The notes under the pieces are model-generated. The model was not told where the DNA came from. It did not search any database and saw only the letters and a program-made list of their open reading frames with translations. A stretch of 64,000 bases of DNA from Chitinophaga pinensis (GTDB lineage: Bacteria; Bacteroidota; Bacteroidia; Chitinophagales; Chitinophagaceae): the NCBI RefSeq assembly GCF_007896845.1, contig NZ_VOHS01000010.1:163318-227317 (forward strand), read 5' to 3'. Below, piece by piece: positions 44,126-54,851 of this stretch (position 1 is the first letter of the stretch; the number at the start of each line of letters is the position of its first letter). A program made the position numbers and the translations under genes.

Positions 44126-46488
44126 TACACCAAATGAATCGAAATAAAGATCTTAATAATAAAAATGCGCTGATCGATCTGGGAGACCTGTTCAAAAAAC
44201 TGCTCTTCCACTGGCCGCTTTATCTCATCGTACTCCTTATTGCTACAGCGGGCGCATTGACGTATCTCAAATACGCCCGTCCGAGGTATATGTCCAGCGC
44301 CAAGCTATACCTGAAAGATGAGAAGAAGAACGGGGAAGAATCAGACATGCTCAAATCACTCTCTATCTTCAACAACGGTAAGAATATCGAAAATGAAATG
44401 GAGGTACTGAAGTCACCTATTCTTGTGGAAAAGGTGATACGGGAGAACCGTTTTAATGTGCGTTATTTCAAAAAAGGTGCTTTCCGCAATGAAGAGATGT
44501 ATGAGCAGAACCCTTTTCAGCTGAACTTTCTCAGCGATAGTGCCCGGGTAGGTAACTATCAGTTTGACATCACAGCGGATAAAAATCTGCTGAACGTCAA
44601 ATGGGTCAACAATCCCAAAGATGAAGACATTGTTTTTCATGTACATTCCGGTGACCCCTTCTTTGTCAGTAAAGACCGGTTCAGTATCAGCTATAATCCA
44701 TCAATAGATGCAGGCAATAATAGCTTCCGTATACAAGTGGATTCTGTCGAAGAAATGGCCTACAAGAAAATAGAAGATATCGGTACGGCGCTGGTGAACA
44801 GAGATGCGACTGTGGTCATGGTTACTTATGAAGATCGCGTTGCTGCACGGACTGCCAATTTCCTCAATGCCCTGCTGGATACTTACAATGAATATACGCT
44901 CGATGATAAGAACCGTGTGGCCTTAAAAACCATCCGTTTCCTCACTGTGCGTATCGACTCATTAAAAGATGAACTGGGTTTTCTGGAAAAGCAGGAGGAA
45001 CGCTTTAAAGTACAACGCGGCATCACGGATATAGAAGGAAGCTCCAAACTGGCACTGGAACAGGTAAAAGAAGCGGATCTCAAACTGAACGATGCGAATA
45101 TGCAATTGTCCGTATTTGATCAGGTAGAGTCTTATATCAATGATCCCGGTACAGATTATCCATTTGCGCCTGTACTCGGCAATGTGGATCAGGCACTGAC
45201 GGGCATGATCAACCGGTATGAAGAATTACTGAAAGAAAAGAAACGGCTCTCCCTGTCTCTGCAGCCGGGTAGTATGATCCTCCAGAACATGGACGCGCAG
45301 ATCTCCGATGCAAGAAATACGATCAAGAACTATATCTCCGGATATAAACGTAATGCGGGAGTAGCGCAAAATCAGATGCAGACCAAAGTGAATCAGATAC
45401 AGGCGAAGATCGCCAATATCCCTGCATATGAAAGAGAATACATAAACATCAAAAGACAGCAAAGTGTAAAAGAAAATCTTTATCTGCACCTGCTGAAAAA
45501 GAAGGAAGAAGCTGCTATTTCTTACGCCAGTAATGTAACGGACAATAAAGTACTCGCACCTGCCTTTATTCCTGCCAAACCGGAATCACCAAAGAAAACG
45601 CTGGTATTTGTGGGTTTCCTTGCAGCAGCACTGGTACTTTGCACCGTCTATATCTACATCAAATATTTCCTTAATAACAGGGTGCTGGATAAAACAGAGA
45701 TTGAACAGGTATTTGGCAGACCAGTAATGGCAGAGATCTATCAGGATGAAACAGGAGAAAAAGACCTGTCACTCCATAACAGATCTGTATTACTGGAACA
45801 GATCTTTAATCTGCGTACGAATCTCCGCTTCCTGCTGAATGAACATCATAGTCCGGCCACCATTATGATTACCTCGAGTATTTCCGGTGAAGGAAAAACC
45901 TTCATGACAGCACACCTTGGAAATGCCCTGACGGTGAACAACAAAAAAGCGATACTGCTGGAACTTGATCTGCGTAAACCCAAGTTATCCCGTTCTCTCG
46001 GATTGGATAATCAGGTGGGGATCACCAGTTATCTGGTGGAGAGTAAAACATTAGAGGAAATCATCAAAAAAGTACCCGGTACAGATCTCCATATGATCTC
46101 TTCAGGCCCTATTCCTCCGAATCCGGTAGAATTGATAGAAAGCGCGAGAATGCGCCATCTGCTGGAAACACTGAAGCAACGTTATGACTATATACTGATA
46201 GATACGGCGCCAATCGGTATCGTATCTGACGCCAAGAGTCTTGCACCTTATGTAGACTGTACCCTCTTCATGGTACGCTACAATTTTACTTTAAAATCAA
46301 AGATGGCTGCTGTTGCAGAAACAGTCAGAGATAGTTTCTTCCGCAAGTCAGGTGTCATCTTCAATGGTATAGAACAGGACTCTTTCTACCCTTATTACTA
46401 CTACGATCATTATTCTTATTCGGAGAACGCACAAAAAGCGAAGGTATGGTCCTCATTAGCTAAAAAAATGAAACAACGCATTGCATAA
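44122..46488 (+). CDS. polysaccharide co-polymerase and tyrosine autokinase (Wzc-like)
   Basis: 788 aa. A membrane helix (about 30-50), a Wzz-type chain-length domain, a long coiled-coil periplasmic part, a second helix (about 488-508) and a cytoplasmic BY-kinase domain with Walker A SGEGKT (near 588-593), Walker A' LELDLRKPKL and Walker B YILIDTAP. The tail has a tyrosine cluster (YPYYYYDHYSYS) that is probably autophosphorylated. It controls chain length and export. The stop overlaps the TTG start of the flippase gene. Confidence 0.93.
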   Translation: MIHQMNRNKDLNNKNALIDLGDLFKKLLFHWPLYLIVLLIATAGALTYLKYARPRYMSSAKLYLKDEKKNGEESDMLKSLSIFNNGKNIENEMEVLKSPILVEKVIRENRFNVRYFKKGAFRNEEMYEQNPFQLNFLSDSARVGNYQFDITADKNLLNVKWVNNPKDEDIVFHVHSGDPFFVSKDRFSISYNPSIDAGNNSFRIQVDSVEEMAYKKIEDIGTALVNRDATVVMVTYEDRVAARTANFLNALLDTYNEYTLDDKNRVALKTIRFLTVRIDSLKDELGFLEKQEERFKVQRGITDIEGSSKLALEQVKEADLKLNDANMQLSVFDQVESYINDPGTDYPFAPVLGNVDQALTGMINRYEELLKEKKRLSLSLQPGSMILQNMDAQISDARNTIKNYISGYKRNAGVAQNQMQTKVNQIQAKIANIPAYEREYINIKRQQSVKENLYLHLLKKKEEAAISYASNVTDNKVLAPAFIPAKPESPKKTLVFVGFLAAALVLCTVYIYIKYFLNNRVLDKTEIEQVFGRPVMAEIYQDETGEKDLSLHNRSVLLEQIFNLRTNLRFLLNEHHSPATIMITSSISGEGKTFMTAHLGNALTVNNKKAILLELDLRKPKLSRSLGLDNQVGITSYLVESKTLEEIIKKVPGTDLHMISSGPIPPNPVELIESARMRHLLETLKQRYDYILIDTAPIGIVSDAKSLAPYVDCTLFMVRYNFTLKSKMAAVAETVRDSFFRKSGVIFNGIEQDSFYPYYYYDHYSYSENAQKAKVWSSLAKKMKQRIA

Positions 46489-47830
46489 AATATTTACAAA
46501 TAGTGGTTGGCTGCTGGCAGATAAACTGGCCAGACTCTTCATCGGTCTGATTACGATGGCGATGATTGCGCGGCATATTGGTCCGGAAGCATTCGGCATC
46601 TGGAACTATTCCCTCGCACTCACAGCTATTGTAGGCAGTCTGGCGATACTCGGACTGGATAAAGTGGTGGTAAAGGAAGTTGTTTCTCATCCTGAAAGGG
46701 AAGACGGCATCATTGCCTCTACCCTCGTGATCCGTTTTGCGGCCGGCATGCTGGCATTTCTTGTCTGCGCGGCGGTGGTATACTTTACGAAGCCTGATTC
46801 ATCTGTATACCTGTATTGCACATTGATCACAGGACTGACCATCATTCTGCAGAGCTTTGATGTATTTGATTATTTCTATCAGGCCAAAAACGAGGTACAG
46901 CAGGTCATCATTCCCAAGGTAGTCCTGTTTGTAATCTTCTGTATCCTCAAAATTGTATTCATCTATCTGAACGGCACCTTGTTACTGTTCTTATGGCTGT
47001 CATTTGCAGAGTTACTGCTTACCTATCTGATCATACTGATCAACTATCTGCGGAAGGATAACCGGCATCTGATCACGGCTGTCAGTCTGACGGAAGTACG
47101 GTATCTCCTGTTGCACAGCTGGCCTCTGATGTTTACGGGTGTGTTGATCGTGCTCTATCTGAAATCAGATCAGTTATTACTGGATACACTCAGCACAGCT
47201 GTACAGGTAGGAGAATATGCCGCTGCTGCGAGGATATCCGAATTATGGTATGCATTACCTACAGTGATTGCGACGGCATTACTGCCGGGACTGATCACTA
47301 AAAAGCAGGCAAGCCTTGACGCCTATATACAGGCTATGGAGCGGTGGTTAAGATTGTCTTTCTGGACCAGTACACTGATTGCACTGGCGATGACCTTTTT
47401 TGCGACGCCTGTTACACAGGTATTGTATGGGATACAATATCCGAAATCAGGTATTATTCTGTCTATTCATATCTGGGCTAATATTCCCGTCTTTCTCTGT
47501 ACTGCCCTGATGCAGTATCAGCTGATAGAGGGTTCTTACAAAACCAATCTATACGCCAGCGTAGCAGGCCTTGTTGTAAACATTTTCATCAACATACTGC
47601 TGATACCATCACTGGGCGGAATCGGAGCCGCTATCGCTACTGTGGTATCATATGTGGCAGTGTGTACATCACTGGTGGTGCTCGACAAAACGGGCAGGCT
47701 TGCCCTGCTTATGCAAAAGATGCTATATCCGGCAGAAGCGGTTGCAGATGTCAGATATATGTTCGACGCCTTCAAAATATTTGCAGACAATTTCTTATCA
47801 GTAATCCGTGAAAAGTATTTGACGAAATGA
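46481..47830 (+). CDS. polysaccharide flippase (Wzx-like)
   Basis: 449 aa with a TTG start overlapping the Wzc-like stop by 8 bases. About 12-14 hydrophobic helices and the conserved N-terminal SGWLLADKLARLFIGLITMAMIARHIGP fit the Wzx/RfbX polysaccharide-transport family. It would flip lipid-linked repeat units across the inner membrane. Overlaps the following FkbM gene by ATGA. Confidence 0.9.
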   Translation: MHKIFTNSGWLLADKLARLFIGLITMAMIARHIGPEAFGIWNYSLALTAIVGSLAILGLDKVVVKEVVSHPEREDGIIASTLVIRFAAGMLAFLVCAAVVYFTKPDSSVYLYCTLITGLTIILQSFDVFDYFYQAKNEVQQVIIPKVVLFVIFCILKIVFIYLNGTLLLFLWLSFAELLLTYLIILINYLRKDNRHLITAVSLTEVRYLLLHSWPLMFTGVLIVLYLKSDQLLLDTLSTAVQVGEYAAAARISELWYALPTVIATALLPGLITKKQASLDAYIQAMERWLRLSFWTSTLIALAMTFFATPVTQVLYGIQYPKSGIILSIHIWANIPVFLCTALMQYQLIEGSYKTNLYASVAGLVVNIFINILLIPSLGGIGAAIATVVSYVAVCTSLVVLDKTGRLALLMQKMLYPAEAVADVRYMFDAFKIFADNFLSVIREKYLTK

Positions 47831-48522
47831 CGAGTGTAAAAAAAATATTAGCAACCCTGGCCTCAAAAGTTGCCCCACAGATCCGATATCTGGCGCCGGC
47901 TTATAGCTCCGAAGGAGAAGATCTGATTCTGAAAAGGATCTTCGACAACAAAACAAATGGCATATATGTCGATGTAGGGGCACATCATCCCTTCCGTGTA
48001 TCTAATACATACCTCTTTTATAAAATGAAGTGGACAGGCATCAACATTGACCCTATGCCGGGCTCCAAGGCATTATTCGATAAATACCGTCCGCAGGATG
48101 TGAACCTTGAAATGGGTGTTTCAGCTACCAGACAGCAACTGACCTATCACATATTCAATGAACCGGCATTAAACACCTTCTCACCTGACAAGGTGGAAGA
48201 ATATACGCAGGATCCGAAATATCAGGTGATTAAGGAAAAGAAAATCGAAACATGGCCATTGGCAGATATACTCGATCATTATCTGCCCGCAGGAAGGTCT
48301 ATCGACTTTCTCACCATCGATGCCGAAGGACTGGATATGGATGTACTCCGGTCCAATAACTGGAAGAAGTACCGCCCTGCTTACATACTGGTGGAATCCA
48401 ATCCATTCCTGCTTTCCAATATGGATAACTGCGAACTGGGACAATTCATGCAACAGGCAGGGTATGCCATTTTCGCAAAAACGTATTATACCTACTTCTT
48501 TAAAAACATGAGTCATGAGTAA
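47827..48522 (+). CDS. FkbM-family methyltransferase
   Basis: 231 aa. YVDVGAHHPFRVSNTYLFY (about 48-66) is the SAM-binding start and FLTIDAEGLDMDVLRS the later family motif. Translationally coupled to wzx by ATGA and overlapping the next methyltransferase by 8 bases. Probably methylates a sugar of the repeat unit. Confidence 0.85.
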   Translation: MTSVKKILATLASKVAPQIRYLAPAYSSEGEDLILKRIFDNKTNGIYVDVGAHHPFRVSNTYLFYKMKWTGINIDPMPGSKALFDKYRPQDVNLEMGVSATRQQLTYHIFNEPALNTFSPDKVEEYTQDPKYQVIKEKKIETWPLADILDHYLPAGRSIDFLTIDAEGLDMDVLRSNNWKKYRPAYILVESNPFLLSNMDNCELGQFMQQAGYAIFAKTYYTYFFKNMSHE

Positions 48523-49156
48523 GTTATATGTCCAATATGGTTGTGGTCCTTTTTCAGCACCAAAAGGCTGGAAAAACTTTGATGCATCACCGACGCTGCG
48601 TATACAGCAATTACCCCTCATCGGCGGCCTGCTAAAAAACAGGATGCATGTGACCTTTCCTGAAGATGTATTGCTGGGTGATATTCTGAGAGAATTACCC
48701 GGTATTGATCCTGACTCCTGTGATGGTGTATACTGTTCTCATGTATTGGAACATCTGGCATATGATGACTGTGTACTGGCCGTACGTAATACGTACAAAA
48801 TGATGCGGCCGGGGGGCTATTTCCGTTGTGTGGTACCAGATCTGGAAAGCGCTGCCCGTGAATATGTACAGGATCTTTCCAATCATGACAGAGAGGCAAA
48901 TACCAAATTTCTGGAAAAGACAATGCTGGGGAAAAAGCAAAGGCTACGAGGTTTCAAAGGGCTCATCCAGACAACACTCGGCAACAGAGAGCATTTATAT
49001 ATGTGGGACACTCCCTCACTGACTAATATATTACAACAGGCAGGATTCAGGCAGGTCAGGACCTGCAGGTTCAATGATTGTCCGGATGATATGTTCAGAC
49101 TGGTGGAAGAAGCATCCAGATTTGAGAGCGCAGTCGCATTAGAGGCTATAAAATAA
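48515..49156 (+). CDS. SAM-dependent methyltransferase (type 11)
   Basis: 213 aa. Begins with KLYVQYGCGPFSAPKGWKNFD, a start typical of this group, and continues with DGVYCSHVLEHLAYDDCVLAVRNTYKMMRPGGYFRCVVPD, a class I methyltransferase core. It follows the FkbM gene with an overlap and precedes a glycosyltransferase, so a sugar-methylating role is likely. Confidence 0.82.
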   Translation: MSKLYVQYGCGPFSAPKGWKNFDASPTLRIQQLPLIGGLLKNRMHVTFPEDVLLGDILRELPGIDPDSCDGVYCSHVLEHLAYDDCVLAVRNTYKMMRPGGYFRCVVPDLESAAREYVQDLSNHDREANTKFLEKTMLGKKQRLRGFKGLIQTTLGNREHLYMWDTPSLTNILQQAGFRQVRTCRFNDCPDDMFRLVEEASRFESAVALEAIK

Positions 49157-49162
49157 AGCACA

Positions 49163-50065
49163 TTGAATACACCTGTTTTATTACTCATATTTAACCGTCC
49201 CGGTCAGACCATGCGTATACTGGAAACAATCCGTATGCAAAGACCTGCGCAATTGTTCGTAGCTGCTGATGGTCCCCGCCGGTACAAAGCCGGAGAGGAT
49301 AGTCTGTGTCAGGAAACCAGAGACACCGTACTTAATTACATAGACTGGCCATGTGAAGTAAAGACGCTGTTCAGAGATCACAACCTTGGTTGTGCCAGAG
49401 CGGTGAGCAGTGCTATTGACTGGTTCTTTTCCGAAGTGGAAGAGGGTATTATACTGGAAGATGATTGTCTGCCGGATCCTACTTTCTACACACTCTGCGC
49501 AGCACTGCTGGAACGCTATCGTGATAACGACCGTATCATGCATATCGGTGGTAGTAATTATCAGGCCGGTGTGAGCAGAGGTGATGGTTCTTACTATTTC
49601 TCACGTTATGCACACATCTGGGGATGGGCGACATGGAGACGGGCATGGCGGTATTATGATTTCTCCCTGCACAGGTATCGTCATTATTCTACCAAAGGGC
49701 TGCCGCCACAATTTGCAAGAGATCTGGAGACTTTCTTTGCAGAAAAGGTGGATACCTGGGACACGCAATGGTTTCTATCTGTGCTGTTCAACAAGGGACT
49801 GGCCATTACTCCCAATACAAATCTGATCAGAAACATCGGTTATGGCAGAGAAGCCACCCATACTAAAAATGAACCTGCGTGGTTTAAAAAGATGGTATAC
49901 GGTAGCATTCCGGTCATTCAACATCCCACAGCTGTCAGGTTAGATGACGAAGCCGATGACTATACCATAGATACAGTGTTCAAGTGTAGTTACTTTTTTC
50001 ATGTAGTAAAAAAGATGGTAAAAAATAATACGCTGTTGTACAGTCTGTACAAACGCATATCATAA
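49163..50065 (+). CDS. nucleotide-diphospho-sugar glycosyltransferase (GT-A fold)
   Basis: 300 aa starting with TTG at 49163. PVLLLIFNRPGQTMRIL opens a GT-A fold, and GIILEDDCLPDPTFYTLCAALLERY carries a DxD-like motif (about residues 97-100). The central HIWGWATWRRAWRYYD is typical of this small glycosyltransferase group. Acceptor and donor sugars are unknown. It starts 6 bases after the previous stop. Confidence 0.82.
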   Translation: MNTPVLLLIFNRPGQTMRILETIRMQRPAQLFVAADGPRRYKAGEDSLCQETRDTVLNYIDWPCEVKTLFRDHNLGCARAVSSAIDWFFSEVEEGIILEDDCLPDPTFYTLCAALLERYRDNDRIMHIGGSNYQAGVSRGDGSYYFSRYAHIWGWATWRRAWRYYDFSLHRYRHYSTKGLPPQFARDLETFFAEKVDTWDTQWFLSVLFNKGLAITPNTNLIRNIGYGREATHTKNEPAWFKKMVYGSIPVIQHPTAVRLDDEADDYTIDTVFKCSYFFHVVKKMVKNNTLLYSLYKRIS

Positions 50066-50077
50066 AACGGAAGGGCG

Positions 50078-51514
50078 ATGGATAGTATCTATAATTTACT
50101 TGTCAGCAGTAATATGTACGTGGAGGTTTTCAAGGAAACCATGCCACTGGTCATTGCCGGCGCTTTGCTGCACTTACATTATAAGGGGCGTATTACGGCA
50201 CTGGAAGCCTTACTGTATGCTTTCTCCACGGAAGCGTATACGATGCTGCGGGTCGGGCCTACTTTCACCGCCACGTTCTTTGTCAGTGTCGCATTTACTG
50301 TTGAACAGCTACATTATCTTATCAAAGGACAGATCTTTATTAACCGGCGATATCTGTTGTTACTCATATTACCCGCGCTATCCAGTCTGGTGATTTTCCT
50401 TGTTGTACAACTGTATAAAGATCCATTCTATTATCCTCCGGGAAAACAGAATGACTTTTATCTGCGACCCCTCTACTTTTATATCAAAACATACCTGCCA
50501 TTATTTGCCATAGGCGCCAAGTTATTACAGGATAAGGAACAGTTGTCTTTCGAATACTATGCAGGCGTGATGAAGAAGATAGCTAAGTTCTCTTTCATTA
50601 TTGCTACGCTACAGATCTTCTGTCAGCTTATTCTCAGAAACGAAACATTGGGAGAAATCATCGGTTTGCAACATCGTTATATGCTGGAATCATCCGGGTC
50701 TGCATTCAGTATGAGGGTACAGGCCTTGTTTGGAGAGCCGAAGGTATTCAGCGCATTCCTCTCTGTATCCATTCCCTTATTTGTGCGTGACAAAGAATAC
50801 AGGCTGGCTGCGCTTAGCATACTTATGGGTTTGCTCACCGTATCACAAACGTTCTGGATCAACATGCTATCAGCTGTGATCACCTTTCTCGTAGTAGGCC
50901 GCTTTCCGTCTACCCGCATAAAGATAGCCGGTACACTGGGGATCATCATCAGCCTGTTCCTTATCATCAATGAATCAAAAGACTATTTCATAAAACTGTA
51001 TGCGAAGAATCAGAACAGCGCCATGTATCAGCTGGTATTTAAACGATCTGTGTACAGATATGATAATGAAATCTGGCAGAAAGACAATGTTGTATTAGGT
51101 ATGCCTTTACAACGTGATATGGAACTGCCGGTAGTCGATTTCTTTAAAGATCAGCCATATCTGTTACTATCAGGCTATGGAGCGGGCAACAGTACGTTTA
51201 TTCCTGCGCAGTATTTCTTTGGGCAGATGAACTATGAGAACAGGCTTAATGGTGTGGGAGGACATAATCTCAATATGCGATGGTTTTACATACTAGCCGA
51301 ATTTGGTTTCTTTTCATTAATCATTTTCTTTTTTATTCTCACGCATACACGGAAGGATATCCCCATATTTCAGAGCAGCTACTTTGCTTTTATATGGGTC
51401 TGTTTCTTCTTCAGTCAGATCGATCTCTTTCTTATTGTCACCGCACTTTTATGTGCACATGATGAAAATGAATCACCGGCACCGGGCATATATCAACTGA
51501 AACATTCTTATTAG
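50078..51514 (+). CDS. O-antigen polymerase-like membrane protein (Wzy-like)
   Basis: 478 aa with roughly 10-12 hydrophobic helices and a large periplasmic loop (about 325-400), the Wzy/O-antigen ligase architecture. Wzy proteins have little sequence identity, so the call rests on topology and context: a Wzx, Wza and Wzc are present and a polymerase is needed. It would join repeat units in the periplasm. Confidence 0.75.
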   Translation: MDSIYNLLVSSNMYVEVFKETMPLVIAGALLHLHYKGRITALEALLYAFSTEAYTMLRVGPTFTATFFVSVAFTVEQLHYLIKGQIFINRRYLLLLILPALSSLVIFLVVQLYKDPFYYPPGKQNDFYLRPLYFYIKTYLPLFAIGAKLLQDKEQLSFEYYAGVMKKIAKFSFIIATLQIFCQLILRNETLGEIIGLQHRYMLESSGSAFSMRVQALFGEPKVFSAFLSVSIPLFVRDKEYRLAALSILMGLLTVSQTFWINMLSAVITFLVVGRFPSTRIKIAGTLGIIISLFLIINESKDYFIKLYAKNQNSAMYQLVFKRSVYRYDNEIWQKDNVVLGMPLQRDMELPVVDFFKDQPYLLLSGYGAGNSTFIPAQYFFGQMNYENRLNGVGGHNLNMRWFYILAEFGFFSLIIFFFILTHTRKDIPIFQSSYFAFIWVCFFFSQIDLFLIVTALLCAHDENESPAPGIYQLKHSY

Positions 51515-51518
51515 GCTT

Positions 51519-52622
51519 ATGCAGATTTTCCTGGACAATATCGTATTTACCATACAAAAAGCAGGCGGCGTATCAGTTTACTGGTATGAGCTGTTGCAGG
51601 GAATGTGCAATGCAGGGCTGCCGGTCAGTTTTCTGAATGCAGGACTTAATCCGGGTAATATCTTTGAAAAGCAGTTGAACTATCAACAGCATCCCTGTAT
51701 CCGGGAAAGCTGGATTCCCCCAAAATATCTGCGTTATCTGCCCCTGCAATATACGTTGCCCCATAGCGCCATATTCCACGCCGGATATCTACGGGTATCT
51801 CCCCAGAAAAATGTACTGAACATTATGACAGTACACGACTTTGCACATGAGCGCAGAATAGCGACCCGTTTCCCAAGGGGGCTTGCCAATACACAGCAGA
51901 AGGCTTATGGCATAAAAAGAGCAGATGGTATTATCTGCATATCAGACAGTACAAGAAGAGAGTTACTACACTTCTTTCCTGACACCGATCCCGCAAAATT
52001 AAGGGTAGTGTACCACGGCATTGCCGATACTTTTTATCCGCTGGATAAAACAGCTGTTGCTGCTTCTTCCCTGCCCGCAGGCATTAACAAACCTTATATA
52101 CTGTATGTGGGAGGAAGAGACAATTATAAAAACTTCAGTATTGCATTGGACACCATTGCGCTGCTTCCATCGACTTACATGCTGGTAGTCGCAGGCGGAG
52201 GCCCATGGCATAAACAGGAGAAACAGCTGATAGAAGAAAAACTACAGGGGCGTTATGTTATTGCTGAAAATGTACGCCCCAACGATCTGAATACGCTCTA
52301 CAACAACGCCCGTTGTCTGCTTTATCCTTCCTGTTACGAGGGCTTTGGTTTTCCTCCGGGAGAAGCTATGAAGGCAGGTTGCCCTGTGGTCACCACCAAC
52401 TGTACCTCCATGCCGGAAGTGGTAGGAAACGCCGGGCTACTGGCTACCGAAATAACAGCGAGATCATTTGCGGAAAGGATCCTGCAACTGGAAGATAACA
52501 ACTTCCGGCAGGAGGTTATACAAGCCGGGATCGCACAGGGAAGCCTGTTCACCTGGGAGAAGAGTGTCAGGGAAACAATACGTTTTTATAAAGATTGCTG
52601 GAACAACAAATTTGCATCATGA
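51519..52622 (+). CDS. family 4 glycosyltransferase
   Basis: 367 aa, GT-B fold. The C-terminal half has KPYILYVGGRDNYKNFSIAL and YPSCYEGFGFPPGEAMKAG with the E-x7-E motif of GT4 retaining enzymes, plus PVVTTNCTSMPEVVG. Starts 4 bases after the Wzy-like gene and ends with an ATGA overlap into the next FkbM gene. Confidence 0.9.
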   Translation: MQIFLDNIVFTIQKAGGVSVYWYELLQGMCNAGLPVSFLNAGLNPGNIFEKQLNYQQHPCIRESWIPPKYLRYLPLQYTLPHSAIFHAGYLRVSPQKNVLNIMTVHDFAHERRIATRFPRGLANTQQKAYGIKRADGIICISDSTRRELLHFFPDTDPAKLRVVYHGIADTFYPLDKTAVAASSLPAGINKPYILYVGGRDNYKNFSIALDTIALLPSTYMLVVAGGGPWHKQEKQLIEEKLQGRYVIAENVRPNDLNTLYNNARCLLYPSCYEGFGFPPGEAMKAGCPVVTTNCTSMPEVVGNAGLLATEITARSFAERILQLEDNNFRQEVIQAGIAQGSLFTWEKSVRETIRFYKDCWNNKFAS

Positions 52623-53356
52623 ACCTTATCTTCAAACTGGCAGACGCTGCCAAAGTCTTTTTACAATCCGGCAGAGGATTAACTTCACTCCTGAAGAAGG
52701 GCGTATCTATCGCCTCCACACAACTGTTACACAACTGTAAGCATTACATCCCCGAAGTAAACACGATTCTGGATGTAGGCGCCAACAGGGGACAGTTCGC
52801 ACTATCTGCCAAACATTTTTATCCGGGTGCAGGTATCCATTCCTTCGAACCCATACCGGAAGTGTATTCCACCTTACAGCAGAATACACGGCATATTCCA
52901 CGGATCCACACCTACAACTTTGCATTGGGCAGTACAAACGGTGTACTGGAGTTTTATGCGAATCATTATTCACATGCCAGCTCCGCATTACATGTATCTT
53001 CTCTGCAACAACAGCTGTTACCTCAGACAGCGGAAGCGGATCAGATCAAAGTACCTGTAAAATGCATGGATGACCTGCTGCCGACATTACCGGTAAAATC
53101 ACCAGTACTGTTGAAGCTGGATGTACAGGGATTTGAAAAGGAGGTGCTGAAGGGCGCTGTTCATTGTCTCGGACAAATAGACTATCTCCTGTTTGAAACA
53201 TCGTTTGTACAGATGTATGACGGCGAACCATTGTTCGATGAAATGCACAATTATGTGAAGGAGCTTGGCTTTGAATTTATAGCACCAGTAGGTTTTCTGC
53301 AAACAGATGATCTGCAGATCCTGCAAATGGACCTTTTGTATAAGAGAAGGAAATAA
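52619..53356 (+). CDS. FkbM-family methyltransferase
   Basis: 245 aa from the ATG at 52619, which overlaps the upstream stop (ATGA); an earlier in-frame start at 52595 would overlap the upstream gene by 28 bases. ILDVGANRGQFALSAK (about 49-64) is the SAM loop, then HSFEPIPEVY and the family motif LLKLDVQGFEKEVLKGA. The third plus-strand FkbM-type gene of the locus. Confidence 0.86.
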   Translation: MNLIFKLADAAKVFLQSGRGLTSLLKKGVSIASTQLLHNCKHYIPEVNTILDVGANRGQFALSAKHFYPGAGIHSFEPIPEVYSTLQQNTRHIPRIHTYNFALGSTNGVLEFYANHYSHASSALHVSSLQQQLLPQTAEADQIKVPVKCMDDLLPTLPVKSPVLLKLDVQGFEKEVLKGAVHCLGQIDYLLFETSFVQMYDGEPLFDEMHNYVKELGFEFIAPVGFLQTDDLQILQMDLLYKRRK

Positions 53357-53439
53357 TCTTCCGGAGTTTAACCTTAAGAGCACGTTATTTCATAGTCGCA
53401 CCCCAATTATATCATGCACCAGTATAAAAGTACATCCAT

Positions 53440-54843
53440 ATGAAACGACGTATTCATGCTACTCAGTTTCTAAGACAGACGATCGACTACATAGTACTGA
53501 CCGCCGCTTTTCTGTTAACCAGACAATATATCGCAGATAAGGGAGATGTCTTCTTATCTAATTTTAATGTCCTTCTACTGATGACAAGTCTGTTTGTATG
53601 GACGGTCACGGGAACCTCTCTGCGGCTGTATGATGACTACCGGAAGACCTCATCCTATTCTTTTGAATTTGTAGCCATTCTGAAAAACGTATTGCTGCAT
53701 GTATGCATATTGTCTTTTCTGTTCTTTTACTTTTTTAAATCGTACCCTTATCCTCGTACTTTCACATTATTGTATGGCGTGTACATATTCGCGGGTATTA
53801 TTACAACCAAGTATATTGTAAAGAAACTCACATTACGCTGGAGGTCTCATCACAGCAATCCCAAGAATGTGCTGATTGTCGGCACAGGACAGACAGGTAT
53901 GAATTTCTATCACACGATCACCGCCAATAATCACTTTGGATATAACTGCGTTGGTTTTGTTGATGATCAGACAAACTCGCTTATCAACGGACGTTATCTT
54001 GGCAAGATTTCGGAGCTGACCAACATTCTGGAGTCCAATGAAATTGATGATGTGATTGTGGCATTACCGGAATCGTCCAGAGAACAAACCCAGCAAATCA
54101 TCGTTACCAGTGAAAGAGCTGCCAAAAGGGTACAGCTCATATCAGACTTTCAGCAGTATTGTACGCCTACCACGAGCGTAAATCTGCTGGGGAATATACC
54201 ATTGGTGAATCTGCGGTCATTTGCACTGGACGATCCCGGACATCAGAGGCTGAAGCGGGCATTTGATATCTGTTTTACACTCACTGTAATGCTTTCGTTC
54301 AGCTGGTTGTTTATACTGATAGCGCTACTTATTAAAATTTCCTCCAAAGGACCGGTCATCTTCAAACAGGAAAGATGGGGATTAAACAACAAGAAGATCA
54401 CCTGTTATAAATTCCGCTCTATGAAAGTGCAGGCATCCGAGGTAGACAGCAATGGTAAATTCCTGCAGGCTACCCGGGATGATCAACGTGTAACAAGGAT
54501 AGGGCGCTTCCTGCGTAAGACCAATCTTGATGAACTGCCGCAATGTATCAATGTGCTGATGGGTAATATGTCTTTTGTAGGACCACGTCCACATGCTACT
54601 CCCTTGCATATTGAAGCAAGAGAAACGATACAGCATTACATGTTACGCCAGATGGTAAAACCCGGTATTACCGGCTGGGCACAGGTGAACGGTTGCAGAG
54701 GAGAAACCCGCTTTTCCGGACAAATGCAGAAACGCGTTGATCTGGATATCTGGTATATCGAAAATTACAGTTTCTGGCTGGATTGCCAGATCATCTTCCA
54801 GACATTGATGAACATGATCAAGGGAGACAAAAATGCGTACTGA
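53440..54843 (+). CDS. undecaprenyl-phosphate glycosyl-1-phosphate transferase (WcaJ-like)
   Basis: 467 aa. Five N-terminal helices and a CoA-binding-like domain ([18 protein letters not shown]) are followed by a bacterial sugar transferase domain (about 275-467: [55 protein letters not shown]). It starts each repeat unit by loading a sugar-phosphate onto the lipid carrier; the sugar is probably glucose but cannot be proven. 83 bases after the FkbM gene. Confidence 0.93.
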   Translation: MKRRIHATQFLRQTIDYIVLTAAFLLTRQYIADKGDVFLSNFNVLLLMTSLFVWTVTGTSLRLYDDYRKTSSYSFEFVAILKNVLLHVCILSFLFFYFFKSYPYPRTFTLLYGVYIFAGIITTKYIVKKLTLRWRSHHSNPKNVLIVGTGQTGMNFYHTITANNHFGYNCVGFVDDQTNSLINGRYLGKISELTNILESNEIDDVIVALPESSREQTQQIIVTSERAAKRVQLISDFQQYCTPTTSVNLLGNIPLVNLRSFALDDPGHQRLKRAFDICFTLTVMLSFSWLFILIALLIKISSKGPVIFKQERWGLNNKKITCYKFRSMKVQASEVDSNGKFLQATRDDQRVTRIGRFLRKTNLDELPQCINVLMGNMSFVGPRPHATPLHIEARETIQHYMLRQMVKPGITGWAQVNGCRGETRFSGQMQKRVDLDIWYIENYSFWLDCQIIFQTLMNMIKGDKNAY

Positions 54844-54851
54844 TAGCTGAT

